64,000 nt of DNA from Proteles cristata cristata (GCA_017311185.1 JAESUZ010004136.1:1178001-1242000); one strand, 5' to 3'; positions 25,949 to 38,580 are shown, numbered from the stretch's first letter. Numbers and translations are program-made. The notes: generated by a model from the sequence alone, not told the origin.

Positions 25949-26362
25949 TTAAGACTGACTTTTATAAAGCTACAGTAACCAAGACTGTGTTGGTACTGGG
26001 AAAAGATTAGACACATAGGTCAATGTGTCACGGAAGATCCAGATAGACCCACATATATATCAGTTGAATTTTGACAAGAATGGAAAGGCAATTCAATGGA
26101 GATGATCTGTCAACAAATAGGGCAAAATAATTGAATATCCACATGCAGGAGGCCCTAATTTAATTCATATCTCACACAATATATAAAAATTAACTCAACA
26201 TGGACCAGAAACCTAAATGTAAAATCTAAATCTGTAAAACTACTGAAGAAAACATAGGTGAAAATCTTTGTGACTTTGGTTAAAAATAATTCTTAGACAC
26301 AACACCAAAAATACAGTCCATAAAAGAAAAATTGGACTTAAAATTTTAAACTTCTGTTCTCT

Positions 26363-26563
26363 GGGGGCATGTGGGTGGCTCGGTCGGTTAAGTGTCTGAC
26401 TTCAGCTCAGGTCATGGTCTCACAGCTCCTGGGTTCAAGCTCCATATCAGGCTCTGTGCTGACAGCTCTGCGCTGGAGCTTGCCTCGGATTCTGTGCCTC
26501 CCTCTTTTTCTGCCCCTTCCCTGCTCATGTGCGCGCTCTCTCTCTCTCAAAAGTAAATAAATA
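26363..26563 (+). repeat. CAN-SINE (felid type) in L1
   Basis: Full element. AAAATTTTAAACTTCTG is exactly repeated on both sides. Confidence 0.93.
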
Positions 26564-26912
26564 TTTAAAAAATTTTAAACTTCTGCTGTCTGAAAGACAC
26601 TCTTGAGAAAGTGAAAAGATTATCCACAAAATGTTCATGGAAATATTTGCAAAATCATATCTAATAAAGGACCTGTATCCAGAATATATAAAGAACTCTC
26701 AAACCCAATAAAAAAACAAACAGACCTCTGAAAATGGGCAAAAGATTTGAATTCGCACTTCACTAATAAAGACATACAGATGGCAAATAGGCACATGAAA
26801 AATTGCTTAACATCATTAGTCATTAAGCAAATGCAAATTAAAACCACAATCACATACCACTACACACCTGTTAAGATGTCTAAAATAACTCATAATACTG
26901 GGGTTATGCTCA

Positions 26913-27035
26913 GGGGCATAACACTGGAGCTGGCTCAGCCGGTAGAGCATGCAACTCTTGATGTCAGGGTTGTAAGTTCAAGTCCACATTGGGATAGAAA
27001 TTACCTAATAAAAAAGAAAATCTTTTAAAATTTTA
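26913..27035 (+). repeat. Older carnivore SINE (SINEC_c-like) in L1
   Basis: tRNA-like head with 'ccggtagagcatgcaactct' and 'agggttgtaagttcaagtcc' goes straight to an A-rich tail with no CT-rich body. AAAATAACTCA is repeated on both sides. Confidence 0.85.
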
Positions 27036-27600
27036 AAAATAAAATAACTCACAACACCACGTTTAAAGAGGATGTAAAACAGTTGAGTCTCCCATACAAT
27101 GCCAGTGGGAATGCAGTAGGATATAGCTCTGATGGAAAACAGTTTGACAGCTCCTTATAAAGTTAAACGTCCATATATCATATAACCCAGCAGTTCCACA
27201 CTTTGATAATTATTCAAGAGAAATAAAAGCATATGTCTACACAAAATCAGCATGTAAATCTTTATAGAGGCTTTATTCATAATCTCCCCAAACTAGAAAA
27301 AATCTAAATACCCATCAACTGGTGAGTGGGTACATAAACTGTGATCTATTCATACAAAGAAATATTATTCAATAATAAGAAGGAATGAACTGCTGATACA
27401 AACATCAACATAGGTGAATCTCAAAAATATTTTACTTGGGAAGTGAAGCCAGACACATAAACTACAAACTGAATTTTTCTATGTGTGATATTCCAGAAAA
27501 GACAAAACTATAGTGTGAAAAAGGTAACCAATGGCTGCCTGGGATCAGGGGTGAGGCAAGTGTAATGACCCCAAAGGAGAAGAGGGAAAATTGTTAGGAT

Positions 27601-28144
27601 TATGGCAATCTCTGTATCTTCAGTGTGGTGTGGTTGCATGCTTGCCTAAATTTGCCAAAACTCATTGAATTGTTCAGTAATTTGGTGTTATAGAATTTAA
27701 ATCTCCACATTCCAAATTGTGTGTCCGCCATTCCATGGTAGTAAGGGTTCTTCTTTCTTAGTGTTTTAAATATGCTTAATCTTATCAATGCCTTATGAAG
27801 CCTGTGGCATTTATGGAAGGTGTTCCAAACAGAGCCAAAGGATCACAAGTTATGGATCACTCTAACTAGAGTATGTGATAGCAACTCCTTGAAACTGGAT
27901 AAGAAATGTTCCAAAGGAAACTGTGAAGCCATCTTGGTTTTTCTCCAAGACTTTCTAAATAGCTCCTAACCAATGGCTGTGATTCAACAAAAACTAGAGT
28001 AAGAACCAGTGGGAAGAGAGGAATGGCCCCCAGGCCTCCTTTTTTTATTATCATAATTGTTATTTTATTAATAATCATAGCTAACATGTTTCTACACCAA
28101 AGGCAGGAGGTGATGCTCCTTTTTTGGGTGTGTATTTCTTGTTT
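27601..28144. other. Intergenic, no clear content
   Basis: I see no gene; part may be further decayed L1 sequence. Confidence 0.35.
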
Positions 28145-28517
28145 TAAATAACTTATTTTTAAATTTATATTCAAGTTAGTTAGCATATAGTGCAACAATG
28201 ATTTCAGGAGTAGGCTCCTCAATGTCCCTCACCCATTTAGCCCATCCCCCCTCCCACAACCCCTCCAGCATCCCTCTGTTCTCTATATTTAAGAGTCTTT
28301 TATGTTTTGTCCCCCTCACTGTTTTTATATTATTTTTGCTTCTCTTCTGTTATGTTCATCTGTTTTATACCTTAAAGTCCTCATATGAGTGAAGTCATAT
28401 ATTTGTCTTTCTCTGACTCATTTCGCTTAGCATAATACCCTCCAGTTCCATCCATGTAGTTGCAAATGGCAAGATTTCATTCTTTTTGATAGCTGAGTAA
28501 TACTCTATTGTATATAC

Positions 28518-28550
<33 letters not shown>

Positions 28551-28820
28551 CAGATAGATATAGATATAGATATCTCACATCTTCTTTATCCATTCATCCA
28601 TTGATGGACATTCGGGCTCTTTGCATACTTTGGCTATTGTTGATAGTGCTGCTATAAACATTGGGGTGCATGTACCCTTTCAAAACAGCATACCTATACC
28701 CCTTGTACAAATACTTAGTAGTGCAATTGTTGGGTTGTAGGGTAGTTCTATTTTTAAATTTTTGAGGAACCTCCATACTGTTTTCCAGGGTGGCTTCACC
28801 AGTTTGCATTCTTAGCCCCA
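28145..28820 (-). repeat. L1 3' end, carnivore type, with a (GATA)n expansion
   Basis: Reverse complement of the L1 3'UTR and ORF2 end (AGTTAGTTAGCATATAGTGC, GAGTAATACTCTATTGTATA, TGGACATTCGGGCTCTTTGC). A (GATA)n microsatellite has grown within it at 28520-28575. Confidence 0.88.
28520..28575 (+). repeat. (GATA)n microsatellite
   Basis: About eleven GATA units with one GACA interruption lie inside the L1 copy; likely length-polymorphic. Confidence 0.92.
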
Positions 28821-29195
28821 TACCCCCTAGGCCTTCTTAAGAGGGAAGTGTTCACAGGTAATCTGACCATAATGAATACTGGTCTGGATTCTGAGATTTC
28901 GGGGGGGGGGGGGGACATGTCAAAAGATGAGGGGTAAGATAATTATTGTCATCAAGGTCTTTGAGGGTATCTTATGGCTGCTGCTATTAAAAGAGCTCTG
29001 TCAGATTCACGTTAGACTCCATGAAAGCAAAGAAGTACTAGACAGCCCAGAAGGTTTTTATTTAATTTTCTAAGTAGGGGCTTATGTGCTTGGGGTTCTC
29101 AAATGGTTATATCATGTGCACAGCAGCTGTAAATATGAATGAAAAAAAAAACCTATGCCAGTAAAAACAAAACAATAACTGAATTACATTATTTG
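28821..29195. other. Intergenic with a long G run
   Basis: A run of about 14 G lies at 28901-28914. No gene or interspersed repeat is recognised. Confidence 0.45.
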
Positions 29196-29199
29196 GTTA

Positions 29200-29400
29200 T
29201 AATTGCATGCATGAAGCACATGCTAAGGCTGGGCTCTGAATGCTTTTCAAGAGCATATGAAAGTGATGCCATTATTACTTCCATTGTACATCTGAGGAAA
29301 ATGAGACTTCGAGAAAATAAGTCCAAGGTCATAGAACTAGAAGCAGGTGGGATAAGGATTTGAGCTCAATTTTCTATGACGCCATGCTCCATACCACCTT
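29200..29400 (-). repeat. MIR element
   Basis: Reverse MIR signature: 'ccattgtacatctgaggaaa', 'gtccaaggtcatagaactag' and 'gatttgagctca'. A possible L2 end follows at 29400-29440. Confidence 0.75.
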
Positions 29401-29987
29401 TGTTCATTCAACAAATATTCTTGACTGCTTATCATGTAAAGTATAAGTAAGGAAGTAACAACCATAAAAGTTTAAATCCCATGTTCTTCAGTATACATTA
29501 AGAAGACATTGTAACATACTCATATAACCTTAATAGTGATCCTATCTTAAGATAAAAACAAACTTCTTAAGCAAAGTTAGGAAAGTCTATTAAAAATAGA
29601 ATACATCTCTTGGATAAATACCCCCAAAAGATTTTTTTATATTCCTTTTCACAAAATCTTGTTATTCTAGTCAAGTATGTCATTTAAAATTTATATTCCA
29701 CTTAAAACTAGAGATAAGCTCTAATCCTTAAATTTGCCATTTAGGCTCTTGTGGTTCCCAAATAATTATTCATATAATTATTCAGATACATTAAGGAATA
29801 AGAGAGAGTGAAAACTATTTTCTTTCAGAGAATGGTGCCATATTATTCTAATACACAATGTAGCATTATCTACTCTTCTATTATATTACTTAGCTAGGAT
29901 GATCATTTAAAATTTTGCGTAATATAAAACTATGCTTGAGATTCTGATGACTTTTCAATGTAAAGGTGTTCTTTTAATGCTTTTTTT

Positions 29988-30209
29988 AAAGTTTACTTAT
30001 TTATTTTGAGAGACAGAGTCTGCATGAGTGAGGAAGGTGCAGAAAGAGAGAGAGAGCAAGAGAGAGAGAGAGAGAGAGAGAATCCTAAGCAGGCTGGGTG
30101 CCATCAGCATAGAGCCCAGCGCGGGGCTTGAACCCACCAACCATGAGATCATGACTTGAGCTGAAACCAAGAGTCGGATGCTTAACTGACTGAGCCACCC
30201 AGACACCCT
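29988..30209 (-). repeat. CAN-SINE (felid type) with GA expansion
   Basis: Reverse-complement copy; its GA-rich part has a pure (GA)n run near 30060-30080. A TCAA(T/C)(G/A)TAAAGG-like duplication flanks it. Confidence 0.9.
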
Positions 30210-31208
30210 CAACATAAAGGGTTTTTAAAAAACATCTCAGGAAACAAATATGTTCAAATCTAACCATGTCTTTATATGCTGTTCTAAAACCTTAATAAAG
30301 TAAAGGGAAGCTAAAAGAAAAAGCTTAAGACAAACACAATTAGATTGTGTTTATGCTATCTGTGTCATTGAAAGGATAGGTAAGGTTTAAGTAAAGATTT
30401 AAGTCTGTTACTTTAGGACATAAACTCCCCCCACCACCCGCCATTACTTGACAGGATGTTTGCTTGCAAAATGACTACTTTCCTATATAGTCGCTCTTGA
30501 TTTTAATATAACAGACTATCATTATGACTCAACCCGAACATTAGTCGTCATGGAATGTCATAGTCTCTACGAATAGACAAATATTTATCATAGCAACTTT
30601 TAGAAACAGAATAAAAGTAAAATAAAATTAACTAAGAAGCATTAGTTTGAAAGTGCCTTTAGGTTTCTAAGAACGTATTAATCGTTGGTTAAAATATCTC
30701 ACGAACATCTGAAATGTACATTTTCATTTATGGCCATTTTGTTACAAAAATAATTTAAGGCAAGCTTCAAAACTGCAACACATGTAGAATATTGGTTTCT
30801 TTTCGTTAAAATTGGTGAGTGTAAAATCAATATTTCTGATATATGCTGTTGACATGAGTTTTATGGAAAGAATACATATTGCCTATAAAAATTTTTAAAA
30901 CAAAATATGTATCTCTTTATGGATACCATCTTATAAGAGAACTCATTTCAACTTACAAATATTTCCATCAAGTAACTATTTTAACAAAAACCAAAGTTAT
31001 CTTAAATCTCTGTCGACTACTCACCTATATATTGGAGTTGGGTCTCATTTAACATTTTCTGTCACCTTCAAATTTTAAGAAAAGCATAAGAAAATTTAAA
31101 GTGTTCATAGGCCTCATTTGCCTGTGTATTTCCACCTACATTATTATTCTTTAGGAATTTCTCCTTATTTCTTGGTCTGGAATTTACAGAGCACTACAAG
31201 TCAAATAA
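30210..31208. other. Single-copy AT-rich intergenic sequence
   Basis: I see no gene, RNA or recognisable repeat. Confidence 0.5.
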
Positions 31209-31223
31209 ACATTGCCAATTATT

Positions 31224-31301
31224 GGGGCACCTGGGTGGCTCAGTTGGTTAAGCGTAGGACTTCGGCTCAGGTCATGATCTCACAGACATAAAAAAAAAAA
31301 A
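31224..31301 (+). repeat. Head-only CAN-SINE with its own A tail
   Basis: About 65 nt of the tRNA-derived head (GGGGCACCTGGGTGGCTCAG to ATGATCTCACAG) go straight into a short linker and a 12-nt A run. AACATTGCCA(A/G)TTAT lies on both sides as a target-site duplication, so the short form has insertion hallmarks of its own. Confidence 0.88.
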
Positions 31302-31316
31302 ACATTGCCAGTTATC

Positions 31317-32341
31317 TGATTAATTTTGATTTAGAATGCTGTTGCTCCAAATGATCCAGGCCTGTTTCCTTTAGCGCAAAATAAAAAGAAAATTGAGTAA
31401 TTACCAAGTTAATAGTAACCCAAGTCCAACTTCCTCATTACGTAGACTGAATTGACTATATTAACGCAATTTTCCCTTTCACTCTGCTGTTGGTCCTTAT
31501 TTTCTTGGTATTTTATGACATTAAAGTGATTCTATAAGTCTTGCCCCCCATCCCTTCTCATAAAACACAGATAAAATGCTTACTTAAAAGAAATGTGATT
31601 TTGAAAATGATACCTGAAAGAGGTAGAACAAGTATATTTATGTTTTAACCTTAGTAAAACAATCAAATGCTTAAGGAGAAAAAAACTGAGGAATGGAAAG
31701 TTTTCATCTAGATTGTAGATGCTTGTTTTCATAGTCATCTATAAAACATTTACCATGTTGTTAAAATAAGCAATGCATAAACTACTTAAAGAATTTTCTG
31801 AATACTTCTATCTATGCAAAAAAAAATGTGAGAGTGTTAAACACAATTATACTTCTAAGATTTTCTTTAAAGGATTTCTAGACTGAATTTTGTGTAAAAT
31901 GTTTTCAATTCTATGTTTTATTGTGACAAGGCAGATAAAATACGTGCTCTCTTGAAAATGACATAGTCAAAAGAACCATAATTAAAACGTTAAATTCTTT
32001 ACCAGTATTGTTTAAAATATCATATGTATTTCAAAAATATTAAAACACTTTTGCTAGGCCTTTATTTGCCCAGGTGAGCTCTTTTAAAATATGAATTCTG
32101 GTTTAAATGCTTCATTTAAATAAATTAAAAACATATCTTGTAGATTATTTTAGTGTTTGTAGTGCATTTAAATCAAATCGTGCATTCTTATATGCATCAC
32201 TTGCTGAACTGATTTGTTTGATAAGTGAAGGTAATTTTTCTTTTTAAAATTATGGTCCTTTACACAAAATAAATATGAATGTTTGTACATTACTTAAATT
32301 TCAAAATTTAATGTGTAAAAAATATGCTCTTAAAATACAAA
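31317..32341. other. Single-copy AT-rich intergenic sequence
   Basis: I see no gene, RNA or recognisable repeat. Confidence 0.5.
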
Positions 32342-32536
32342 CTTTTTTAAATGTTTATTTTTGAGAGAGAGTGCTTACACAAACCAGCAGGGGCAGAGAA
32401 AAAGGGAGATAGAATCCCAAGCAGGCTTCACGGTGCCAGTGCAGAGCCCGATGTGGAGTTCAAACTATGAACCACGACATCATGAACTGAGCCGAATTCA
32501 AGCGTCGGGTGGTTAACTGAGCCACCCAGGTGCCCC
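32342..32536 (-). repeat. CAN-SINE (felid type)
   Basis: Reverse-complement copy. A TAAAA(T/C)ACAAACTTT duplication flanks it. Confidence 0.92.
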
Positions 32537-32583
32537 TTAAAACACAAACTTTAAAAAAATTATTGGCATTAAGGGCTAATAAT

Positions 32584-32792
32584 TTGGGTGGCTCAGTCGG
32601 TTAAGCATCGGGCTCATTTCTGCTCAGGTCCTGATTTCAGCTCAGGTCATGATCTCACGGTTCATGGGTTCGGGCCCCACATTAGGCTCTCTGCTGTTAG
32701 CACAGAGCCCGACTGGGATCCTCTGTACCCTCCCCCCCCACCTCTGCTCCTCCCCCCTCTCAAAAATAAACATTTTTTAAAAATAAAAATTA
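32584..32792 (+). repeat. CAN-SINE (felid type), 5'-shortened, with internal duplication
   Basis: The first bases of the head are missing, and the 'ctcaggtc(a/c)tgat' segment occurs twice in a row. AAATTATTGGC(A/T)TTAA flanks it. This is the last SINE I can find in the window. Confidence 0.9.
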
Positions 32793-32799
32793 TTGGCTT

Positions 32800-35700
32800 T
32801 AAACAGTAATATTCCATAAAATAGTCCTTTTGTGTGTGTGTGTATGGCCAGAATTCATGGAACTGGCCCAAACATCAATTTCAGAAGTATGAGAAAATAC
32901 TGTTAGAATAGATCCTCAAACCAGAACCAAAAAGAAAGGGAATCTGTTAGATACTCTCTGTTGTTACAGTCTAAATAAAGGACATCTTGAAACTGAATAA
33001 GTTCTGGGCATGGCAGATGACTTTCCAGTTCATTTTGAGCGTTACTGTGAGGCTCCGTTGAATTCAGTGTAGCTAAGACAATCTTACTGTATTGGACTAT
33101 GTCAGAGAATATAAACAGTAAATAAGCTTTCCTTGATATTTCTTTTCATGAAGGGAAAATTTTTCTTCCTTCCTTCCTTCTTGCTTTCCTTCATTCCTTC
33201 CTCTTTTTTCTCTTGCCTTCCTTTTTTCCCCCTTCTTTCTTTTTGAAAATATTCAATCTCTCTCTCTCTTTAAAAATGTATTAACAAAGAACAGTCCTTA
33301 CACATATGGAATGATTAGATATATTCATTGAAGTAAACTTATTTCAACATGTCCATTCTTCGTTTTCATTCTCTTACAGCTAAACCATGGGTCATTCTGG
33401 CTGAAATCAGATCAATGAACTAGGAAATTGAAGTGGTAATCTTTAAAATCTAAGTAAAGAAAGAAACCAGCCTGCTGCTGATAGGCAAACTGTGCTTATT
33501 ATCTTAAATTGTCGATTTGACAGAATTTTTTGGATGATTCACTAGCTCCTAATTTTCACATCACTTGAGTGGTGAAGTAGATATAAATTGTGTGATTTGA
33601 GGAGTTAACTTGCCTGTCTTAATCCAGAGAAAAGGTAAGTAATTTGTAATCATTTAAATCATTTAGTGAGCTTAAAGGTAAATTGTTAGTTTTGGTCTAT
33701 AAGAGAATTTTAAGACACATAATTCAATCTGTTCTTTAAATGTAATATTGAATATGTTTGCTTTGTTTCTTTCTAATTTCCTTAACTTTAAATTAAAATT
33801 TGCCTTCATCTCTTGCCCAACTGTATTTTATTTTCATTTCCTTAAAAACAAAATCAATTCCCCAGTCCTTCCTAGCTGAAGACCATAATTTTAGTCAATA
33901 CAACTCAGATATTTCCATGAGATATTAGTTGCTTTGCTTCAGAATAAAGGCTCCAACTTCTTAAAGAAGCTCTAAAGAGAAGACATGGCTTTTTCTAGTA
34001 AGCATAACATTTTTTCAAAATTATACACTGGTTAGATACAAAGATTTGATATTACAGATTATCATTTGATTCTTGAGTGCATTCCTTTAATGTTATTGAG
34101 TTCTCTTATTCTGACTCAAGTAGCTAACGAAATCGTGGCATGGCTATCTTGACGATAATTTCCAAATTTCACTTCAGAAATTCAAGAACATTCTCCCTTT
34201 TTGACAATATCTTGACTATAGAATTTCTTATTTGCAGAATTTGACAAAATTATAAGTTCCTTAACTTCAAGAAATGCTTTGAGATTTATGTTTTTAAGAA
34301 ACTTAATTTCTTCCTAGTGTAATAATTTAACCTGTTAAAACCTGGGCTCAAAATATTTAAGTTTGCCAATTGTTATATCACATTTTGAGGGTTTATATTT
34401 GATATTTCCCTAATACAATCATCTGAAAAATAAATATTTCAAAATGGTACTAAATGATAAAAATTTTGCTTGAATGGGAATTGTACTATTTAATCTAAAT
34501 ATTCTGAATAAAAGTTTTGGCAGAAAAATCCCATCACATTCATGCAAAACCATAAGCATGGACACTGTACGACTCATTTTTATGCCTGTGTTGCCAGTTT
34601 CTTTAATGTGCCTAGCATTTCACTTTCCTTCACGTATTAAGGCACTAATTCCATTGGAATGAATTTGAGCTTTATATAAATAAGATAGGCTGTAGGATGT
34701 GAGGGAGGAAAAAAAGTTAGATCTGTCTGTATTAATTGTTGTAGCAACAATTACTTATAAATTTGTTAGGGACTGGAGTAAATGTTTAATTTGAAAATAA
34801 AGGGTTTGTTGCCCCCTCTGAATTTTCAGTGTGGTCTTTTGACAATGTATGTGACATCATGACTCAGTTTGAAATCACTGAACTCTGTGATCATGAATGG
34901 ACAAGACCTTGACCATTCAAATCCCAAGCCCCAATCTATGTCTTACCAAGTTAAGATGTTTAGTGAGAGAATACATATAGTTTTTAGAAACTTCACTGAA
35001 GTAATTTCAATCTAGCCTCTCAGATGCCATGGATAACTCCACGAAATATTTCTCTCTACTCTCCATTTTTGGCTAAAATAGCTTTAAAATAACAAATCCT
35101 ATTTTCATTAATAGGTATCTCAAGGCTCTACAATCATTAACCATCAAAGAATAAGTATTAGGGGGCAGAGAGAAGATGGTTTCTTGTGTATAGGTCATTT
35201 TTAAGGGTTTTTAACTTTCTTCTCTCTAGAAAATAAGCAGGTACGCCATGGTCAAGGATAAAATAGAATCTCACTCGAACAGAAAATGTGTGTCAGGTAA
35301 CACTTCAGGTGGTCTCTTGAGTACTTAGGCGTATTGGCCATTCCTTCCACTCCCTGGATGTTCACTAACCTCTTTATTCTAAAGGAATACTTCCTTTCAA
35401 CTTTCTTTGCATAAAGGCAACAGTCCTTATACAATCTTAAAAAAAAAGAATGCTAGAAAATATCTTATTCCATAAAACTAACAAATGTACCAATGAGGCC
35501 TTTGGGAAAAGCTGACCACATAGATCTTGTAAACACCCCCGCACATTTTAATTGTAGTCACAATGCAGAGGCCAATATTAAATTGGTTTCTTAAAAAAAA
35601 AAATAGCTAACAGCTCAAAGGATACAATGTATTTCAAATGCTTTAAAACATTGTTTTAAATGATACTTTCTAATTCCTTGAACGATTTCTAAATTCTCAA

Positions 35701-37755
35701 AAAGAAAAACAAATTTATCAGCATTGTCTTTCTTCGTATTTGCAATCTGAAGGAAAAATGCATTATTCAATGAAGATTTTTTGAGTATTTATTTTGTTAT
35801 TCTCAGCCACACATAATTGTTATTTGAAAAGGCACTCTGAGGCAAAGTTCAGTCTGTTGGATTTGAGCCTACAGAATTTTTTGAAGTCCAATAAGAGCTC
35901 CAATGCTCTTTGCAGTAATCAAAGCAAAAATTTTTAGGTGTGTTTTTTATGTTTTTACACTTTCACAATGTGTTCATACATAGTTTTCCTAACAATATAA
36001 AATGCATTATTTTACTGCTGCAAACAATAGAGTCTGTATCTGTGCAGTCATGCTTTTTAATCATTACACTTCAGTGTATTTCAATGGCTTACATTCCAAG
36101 AACATACATATTGTATGGACATTTAAACAAACACTTAATCCCGTGCTTCCTTCGAAGGAAGTTGAAATGAATATACCTATGGTAGAAAAATTCAGCTTGT
36201 CCAGTATCAAAAAACATATAATTAAAATTTTTGTGTGAGCTGTAAATGTACTTATCACTTGGGCCTAACACATAAGTGTATCGAGGCAAAAGAATACAAA
36301 GGGCTTGTAAGAGAAAGTAATTACATATGTATAAGAAAGTAACATGACAGCTATTGTAGAAAGAATCTCTGTGAATTTCCTGAGTTTTTTGCTCTGAAGC
36401 TCACAACCATTTATTGTATGTACTTTCCTCTTTTAAAACATTTTAAAATCTATGTTCAAGCATTAATGCTTTCTTTTTTGACACTACATTGAGTATGATT
36501 ACAATTCTCAACTCAGAGTCTATTAGAATATTAACAAGCAATGTTGTGCAAGGTCATAAAATATACATGTAATAAATATAATGATCTCGGGCGTTGTTAA
36601 TAGTAACATTTACACAACTCTGCCCTGTAAAATATCCCCTAGGTCAGTCAGATATCTGGAAAATTTTCAACTGACATCTTTCTATTGATGAGAAACAAGG
36701 AGTCTGGAAAGAAGATGAGAGATGGGAGGAAAAGATGAACATGATTAATAGGTGTTTGCTTCATAAAGACTCTGGGGAGACTCCTAAATCCTTCACTGTT
36801 CTATATGCTCACCGCAGTGAAGGGCTAGTTCACATGCCTTTCAAAGCCTTCAAAGGAGAATTCAGTTGTTACTCAATCTGTTACTGATGCTAAATTATTC
36901 CATTTGTGTCCTGTTGTGAAACCAGGTGCTCTCTATGCATTGCTGCAAGTTTAATTGTTGACTGTATTTATTAGAAACTTTATTTTTCCCAAATAAGCAC
37001 CCAAATGATTCCCACAGAAGTGTCTCACCTTGAGTCTGTTTCAAATAATCGCTCATGGAGACGAAAACACCTTTCTTGTTCCTTACCCCTCCCCTCCACC
37101 ATAAACAACTTGCTTTTTAACTTTTCTTTTTAAATTCTTTTGATCAAAAATGCGTCGTCTACTTTGTTTCTCGTCCCCCGCCCCCCCGCCCTTAAAGAAT
37201 CACTCTTGCTCTCCAACTGCGTAGAAATATAAAGGCAAGAGTTAAAAACTTTATAGCTCTTTGAGTTTTTTAAGTTACGGGTAGCTGAGACAGGAGTCAC
37301 TTCTAATAAAAACCTTGCCAGTGCTACCTGCATTGTATTAAGACAACCGCCTGATATATGCAGATCCTTTCATGAAAACCGCAGAGATGTAATAAGCACA
37401 GCAGCACAAAACTTGCGTCAGTTTGGTTTGGGGTGATATCTGTTTGCAGCGGCATATACAGTTTCAGTACTTCTGTCAAACGTTTGTGGGTCATTTATTA
37501 ATCCCTCAGTGATTTAGGTACAGGGAGACCACACGCGCTCTGTGTACGAGCCTACGTATGAATGTATGTCCACACACCCCCCCACGCAGGAAGGAATCCA
37601 CTGCCATATTCCAGAACGGACAATGCAAAAGGAAAAATAAACAAGAAATTATGCGATTTGATGGCTCCAGCCTCACTCCCAAAAGGGCAACGCCGGGAGG
37701 TGAAGCTGTTTGAGTACAAAAACCCCCAAACCAAAAAACCCACACAACCAGTTGC
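32800..37755. other. Repeat-poor single-copy DNA upstream of COMMD3
   Basis: About 5 kb of AT-rich sequence with only a small CT-rich patch near 33167-33265. There is no SINE, L1, MIR or gene I can recognise. It may hold distal regulatory elements of the COMMD3-BMI1 pair; that is inference from the lack of insertions. Confidence 0.5.
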
Positions 37756-37759
37756 TTTA

Positions 37760-38580
37760 AATGGGAGCTCCCCGCAGGCTTTCGCGCCGAGCAAGGGAGG
37801 AGGCGTTTTTCGGGGACTTGGGGGCCGGGACCCCGACCTCTCCCTCGTCCCCCGCGCCGGGGCGGGGGCGGGGGGGGGTCTTTACAGGAACGCAGCGGCG
37901 GAGCCCCGCCGGAGCTGGTGACAGACCGCGAGGGGAAGAGAAAGCGCCGAGCGCGTCCACAAAGCGCCCCGGGCCGCCCCTCTCCCGCCGACGCGCGGCA
38001 GCTCCCGCGGCGGGCCGAGGAGGCCGGGCTGGACGGAAGCCGCGGCGCCGGGAGCGGCAGGGGCGGCGGGCGGCGGGCGGCCGGGCGCGCCGGCAGAGGC
38101 GCGAGCCTGGAGGGAGCCGGGGAGGCCCCGGGCTGGGAGGCCCGCAGCCCGCGCCGCCGCCCGGAGCCGCGTGCGCGCGCGGCCGCATCAGCTGAGCGCG
38201 CGGCGCGTGTCACGTGGTGCGCGTGTCGAAGGTCACGGCGCGCTCACAATGGAGCTCTCGGAGTATGTGCAGAAAGGCTTCCAGATGCTGGCCGATCCTG
38301 GCTCCTTCGACTCCAACGCCTTCACGCTTCTCCTCCGGGCGGCTTTCCAGAGCCTGCTGGACGCCCAGGCGGACGAGGCCGTGTTAGGTAAGCCGCTCGG
38401 CTCGGCGCTAGATCGGCCTGGGTGGAGGGGCGCTCGGAGCGGAGGAGCGAGACCGGGCGAGAGAGGGAAAACCCCGGGAAGAGGAAGTCTCCGGGCTTTG
38501 CCCTTCGCTCCGGACGGAGTGTGGGGACGTGAACCCGGAGCGGACCCCGACCATTGTTCCGTCCCCGGTTGGCACCTGCA
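37760..38580 (+). promoter_or_regulatory. COMMD3: COMMD3 CpG-island promoter
   Basis: There is an abrupt change from AT-rich DNA to GC-rich, CpG-dense sequence that spans COMMD3 exon 1 and continues into intron 1. It contains many GC boxes and a G-rich run (37859-37878) able to form a G-quadruplex. No TATA box is visible. Transcription probably starts about 50-150 nt before the ATG, as is usual for TATA-less CpG promoters. Confidence 0.85.
38209..38218. promoter_or_regulatory. E-box (GTCACGTGGT) in the COMMD3 promoter
   Basis: The palindrome CACGTG at 38211-38216 sits in a GTCACGTGGT context 33 nt before the COMMD3 start codon. This fits USF/MYC sites and the TFEB/TFE3 CLEAR element. Binding is inferred from sequence only. 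Confidence 0.6.

Larger units (their letters stand above)
23931..27600 (+). repeat. Old L1 ORF2 3' half and 3'UTR, split by five SINEs
   Basis: L1 ORF2 text runs from about 23990 (AATTCTACTAAATATTTATGG, shortened AATTCTACTAAATATT) through reverse-transcriptase and C-terminal regions to a 3'UTR (CCAGAAAAGACAAAACTATAG) near 27500. SINEs interrupt at 24352-24600, 25142-25358, 25729-25948, 26363-26563 and 26913-27035. All frames are broken. Confidence 0.82.

Noticed and set aside
28520..28575. CRISPR-like regular repeat
   Set aside because: It is a pure GATA microsatellite inside an L1 copy with no spacers.
1..33000. tRNA genes
   Set aside because: The tRNA-like sequences (A-box and B-box words such as GGTTCGAGCCCC) are the heads of CAN-SINEs and are followed by SINE bodies and A tails, not mature tRNA ends.
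1..37755. Endogenous viral gene upstream of COMMD3 (a bornavirus-derived gene is known in this interval in primates)
   Set aside because: No open frame or sequence here resembles a viral nucleoprotein. The open frames in this interval come from SINEs, L1 or chance.
37506..38213. 235-codon - strand open frame upstream of COMMD3, possibly a divergent gene
   Set aside because: It is open only because of CpG-island composition and runs into ordinary AT-rich sequence with no recognisable domain or splice structure.
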